Source of the DNA: Gammaproteobacteria bacterium | Lineage (GTDB): Bacteria > Pseudomonadota > Gammaproteobacteria > Arenicellales > JAHEKD01 | Assembly (NCBI GenBank): GCA_024638545.1 | Contig: JAHEKD010000095.1 | Span: 1-8,028, forward strand | DNA: 8,028 nucleotides | Reading direction: 5' to 3' | Part shown: one piece after another, positions 6,814-8,028 of the stretch | How the letters are laid out: every line of letters starts with the position of its first letter | How positions within the stretch are numbered: position 1 is the stretch's first letter | Position numbers and translations under genes: made by a program | Notes under the pieces: generated by a model | The model's database searches: none | Told to the model about the DNA's origin: nothing | Seen by the model: only the letters and a program-made list of their open reading frames with translations

Positions 6814-7557
6814 ATGAGTAAAAAAGTTGCACTAGTGACGGGTGGTACCGGTGGGATTGGTACTGAGGTATGTAAAGAGTTGTATGATCAGGGGCATATT
6901 GTGATTGCCTGTTATTTACCAGTTGAAGAACAGCAGGCGTATCAATGGCAAAAGTCACTCAGCGAACAGGGATATGAGCTTAATATCGAACCGTGTGATG
7001 TCGCCAGTTATGAATCCTCCGGGAAACTGGTCGAATCGATTAATCAAAAGTACGGCACTGTCGATATTCTGGTCAACGCGGCTGGGATTACGAATGACAA
7101 AACCCTGAGTAAAATGGAACCAGAACAGTGGAAAAGTGTACTGTCCACAAATCTTGACAGCATATTTAATGTCACCAAACACGTGATCGACCAAATGAAA
7201 GATACAGGTTTTGGTCGGATAGTCAGCGTCTCGTCTGTAAACGGTCAAAAAGGTCAATTTGGGCAAACCAACTATTCTGCTGCAAAAGCCGGGATCTATG
7301 GATTCAGCAAGGTATTGGCACAGGAAGTTGCCCGCAAAGGCATTACCGTAAATACCGTCTCTCCGGGTTACATAAAAACAAACATGACCGATGCGATTCC
7401 TGAAGAAATTCGAAATTCTATTGTAGAACAAATTCCTGTCGGACGAATGGGCGAACCTACTGATATTGCTAAAGCAATCGGCTTTTTGTGTTCCGAAAAT
7501 GCGGCATATATCACCGGTGCCAACATCCATGTGAACGGCGGCATGCATATGTGCTAG
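6814..7557 (+). CDS. phaB: Acetoacetyl-CoA reductase PhaB
   Basis: Reduces acetoacetyl-CoA to (R)-3-hydroxybutyryl-CoA, the monomer for PhaC. This 247-residue short-chain dehydrogenase has the cofactor-binding VTGGTGGIG (residues 8-16), NAAGIT (88-93), STNLDSIFNVTK (111-122), and the catalytic set Asn113, Ser141, Tyr154 and Lys158 within the PhaB-specific stretch SSVNGQKGQFGQTNYSAAKAG. The PGYIKTNM loop and the C-terminal NGGMHM match C. necator PhaB (246 residues). In the loop after strand 2, where the C. necator protein has NSPRR (37-41), this one has VEEQQ, so the basic residues expected to favour NADPH are absent and NADH use is possible. GAAGGAG (6797-6803) lies 10 bases before the ATG. 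The gene stands alone between the phaR terminator and the inverted-repeat element that begins on the base after its TAG. Confidence 0.96.
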   Translation: MSKKVALVTGGTGGIGTEVCKELYDQGHIVIACYLPVEEQQAYQWQKSLSEQGYELNIEPCDVASYESSGKLVESINQKYGTVDILVNAAGITNDKTLSKMEPEQWKSVLSTNLDSIFNVTKHVIDQMKDTGFGRIVSVSSVNGQKGQFGQTNYSAAKAGIYGFSKVLAQEVARKGITVNTVSPGYIKTNMTDAIPEEIRNSIVEQIPVGRMGEPTDIAKAIGFLCSENAAYITGANIHVNGGMHMC

Positions 7558-7770
7558 CCCGCATTTCTCACCGGACTACGTAGCGAGACGGTTAAAGGAT
7601 GCGTACTGTATGGGTTTTACGACCAAAGGCCGGCATTATGTTATCAGCATATGTACCGGCACAAGGGCCCGCAGGCATCGTTGACACGATGTCGAGGACC
7701 CTGACCGAGTAAAATGCCCACAGGGCGTGGCAAGGGACCGTCGCAGCAGTAGGGTGGTGAGAAATGCGGG
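7558..7770. repeat. 213-bp element with terminal inverted repeats and nested internal pairing
   Basis: The ends are a perfect 15-bp inverted repeat, CCCGCATTTCTCACC (7558-7572) and its complement (7756-7770). The pairing continues inward, interrupted by small loops, with CTAC (7576-7579)/GTAG (7749-7752), GCG (7583-7585)/CGC (7742-7744) and ACGGT (7588-7592)/ACCGT (7737-7741). This long helix encloses a GCCGG/CCGGC hairpin (7629-7660), an 8-pair stem with a TGAC loop (7674-7693) closed outside by AGGG/CCCT (7664-7667, 7699-7702), and an ATGCCC-ACA-GGGCGT hairpin (7714-7728). There is no T-run after either arm and no credible gene inside. The layout suits either a folded non-coding RNA or a short non-autonomous mobile element (MITE). 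No clear target duplication is visible in the flanks. It fits no RNA family I can name; 6S, tmRNA, RNase P and SRP signature stretches are absent. Confidence 0.7.
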
Positions 7771-7850
7771 AGCGTTGTCAAGAACAGGATTACCAATGCC
7801 ACGCACGCCAGCAGCCGTTTTAAAAAAATATCAAAGTTTTTAGAAAAAGC

Positions 7851-7878
7851 TTGATTATTTTGTGCGCTGCACTATAAT
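7851..7878 (+). promoter_or_regulatory. Sigma-70 promoter of the phasin gene
   Basis: TTGATT (7851-7856), a 16-bp spacer and a perfect TATAAT (7873-7878) predict a strong promoter starting near 7885, giving a leader of about 43 bases to the phasin ATG. Candidate PhaR operators lie in the spacer and across the start site. Confidence 0.75.
7860..7874. promoter_or_regulatory. Candidate PhaR operator 1 at the phasin promoter
   Basis: TTGTG-CGCTG-CACTA, one mismatch from the perfect dyad, contains the core TGC-GCT-GCA. It occupies the spacer between the -35 and -10 boxes and reaches the first two bases of the -10, so binding would block RNA polymerase. The assignment to PhaR is inferred from the family's known motif and from the neighbouring phaR gene. 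Confidence 0.6.
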
Positions 7879-7883
7879 ACTGA

Positions 7884-7898
7884 TTGTGCAAAGCACAA
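7884..7898. promoter_or_regulatory. Candidate PhaR operator 2 at the phasin start site
   Basis: TTGTGC-AAA-GCACAA is a perfect 15-bp dyad with the core TGC-AAA-GCA. It begins 24 bp after operator 1, slightly over two helical turns, so two bound repressors would lie on nearly the same face. It covers the predicted transcription start. A wider dyad, TTGATTA (7851-7857) and TAATCAA (7903-7909), encloses both sites. Confidence 0.65.
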
Positions 7899-7927
7899 AT
7901 ATTAATCAAGGCCCTTTTGGAGGCAAC

Positions 7928-8028
7928 ATGCAAAACGATATGATGAATTTTTTCAACGAAATCAGCCAAAATGCTCTTAAAAGCGCTAATGAACTGATCG
8001 AATTAAACACCCGCGTGCTCAACAAAAC
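7928..8028 (+). CDS. phaP: Phasin family protein, PHB granule-associated (5' part only)
   Basis: Only the first 33 codons are inside the window; the gene runs off the right edge. The visible N-terminus is short, polar and helical, with the segment NALKSANELIELNTRVLNK (residues 15-33) that resembles the start of phasins, small amphipathic proteins that coat PHB granules and control their number and size. A strong GGAGG (7918-7922) lies 5 bases before the ATG, as expected for a protein made in large amounts. It has its own strong promoter with two candidate PhaR operators, which matches the known repression of phasin genes by PhaR until polymer is present. The family call rests on a short stretch plus strong context; the symbol is assigned on that basis. 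Confidence 0.8.
   Translation, partial: MQNDMMNFFNEISQNALKSANELIELNTRVLNK

Noticed and set aside
7599..7712. A 37-codon open frame inside the inverted-repeat element, preceded by AAAGG.
   Set aside because: The purine stretch abuts the ATG with no spacing, the product resembles nothing I know, and the bases are better explained by the hairpins.
7558..7770. Retron-type msr-msd RNA, suggested by the paired ends and internal hairpins.
   Set aside because: No reverse transcriptase gene is nearby; the next gene is a phasin. Paired ends alone are not enough.

Overview
The window carries a polyhydroxybutyrate (PHB) storage locus from a Proteobacterium, most likely a gammaproteobacterium. That placement rests on a class I PhaC synthase, a PhaR-type regulator, a C. 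necator-like PhaB and an AT-leaning base composition. It is my inference and cannot be fixed to a genus from sequence alone.

Left part (1-2504), accessory genes: a minus-strand EamA/DMT-family membrane transporter whose last part looks frame-disrupted, a plus-strand DUF4442 hotdog (thioesterase-like) protein, and a minus-strand FkbM-type methyltransferase-like protein with eroded cofactor motifs. A gene-free stretch of about 590 bases (2505-3098) follows. It holds several short perfect hairpins and, at its right end, the phaC promoter.

Right part (3099-8028), all on the plus strand: phaC (PHA synthase), phaA (acetyl-CoA acetyltransferase), phaR (PHB-responsive repressor), a strong intrinsic terminator, phaB (acetoacetyl-CoA reductase), a 213-bp imperfect inverted-repeat element, then a strong promoter and the start of a phasin gene cut by the window edge. 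PhaA condenses two acetyl-CoA, PhaB reduces acetoacetyl-CoA to (R)-3-hydroxybutyryl-CoA, PhaC polymerises it, phasin coats the granule, and PhaR is expected to repress phasin and perhaps the other genes until polymer titrates it away.

Two observations stand out. First, a 15-bp dyad TTGTG-N5-CACAA (core TGC-N3-GCA) occurs at the phaC promoter, twice at the phasin promoter, and in degenerate form upstream of phaB. It is a good candidate PhaR operator and would link all three transcription units into one regulon. Second, the 213-bp element between phaB and the phasin begins on the base after the phaB stop codon. It has 15-bp perfect terminal inverted repeats and further nested long-range pairings enclosing several hairpins, so it is either a structured RNA or a small non-autonomous mobile element. 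I do not recognise it.
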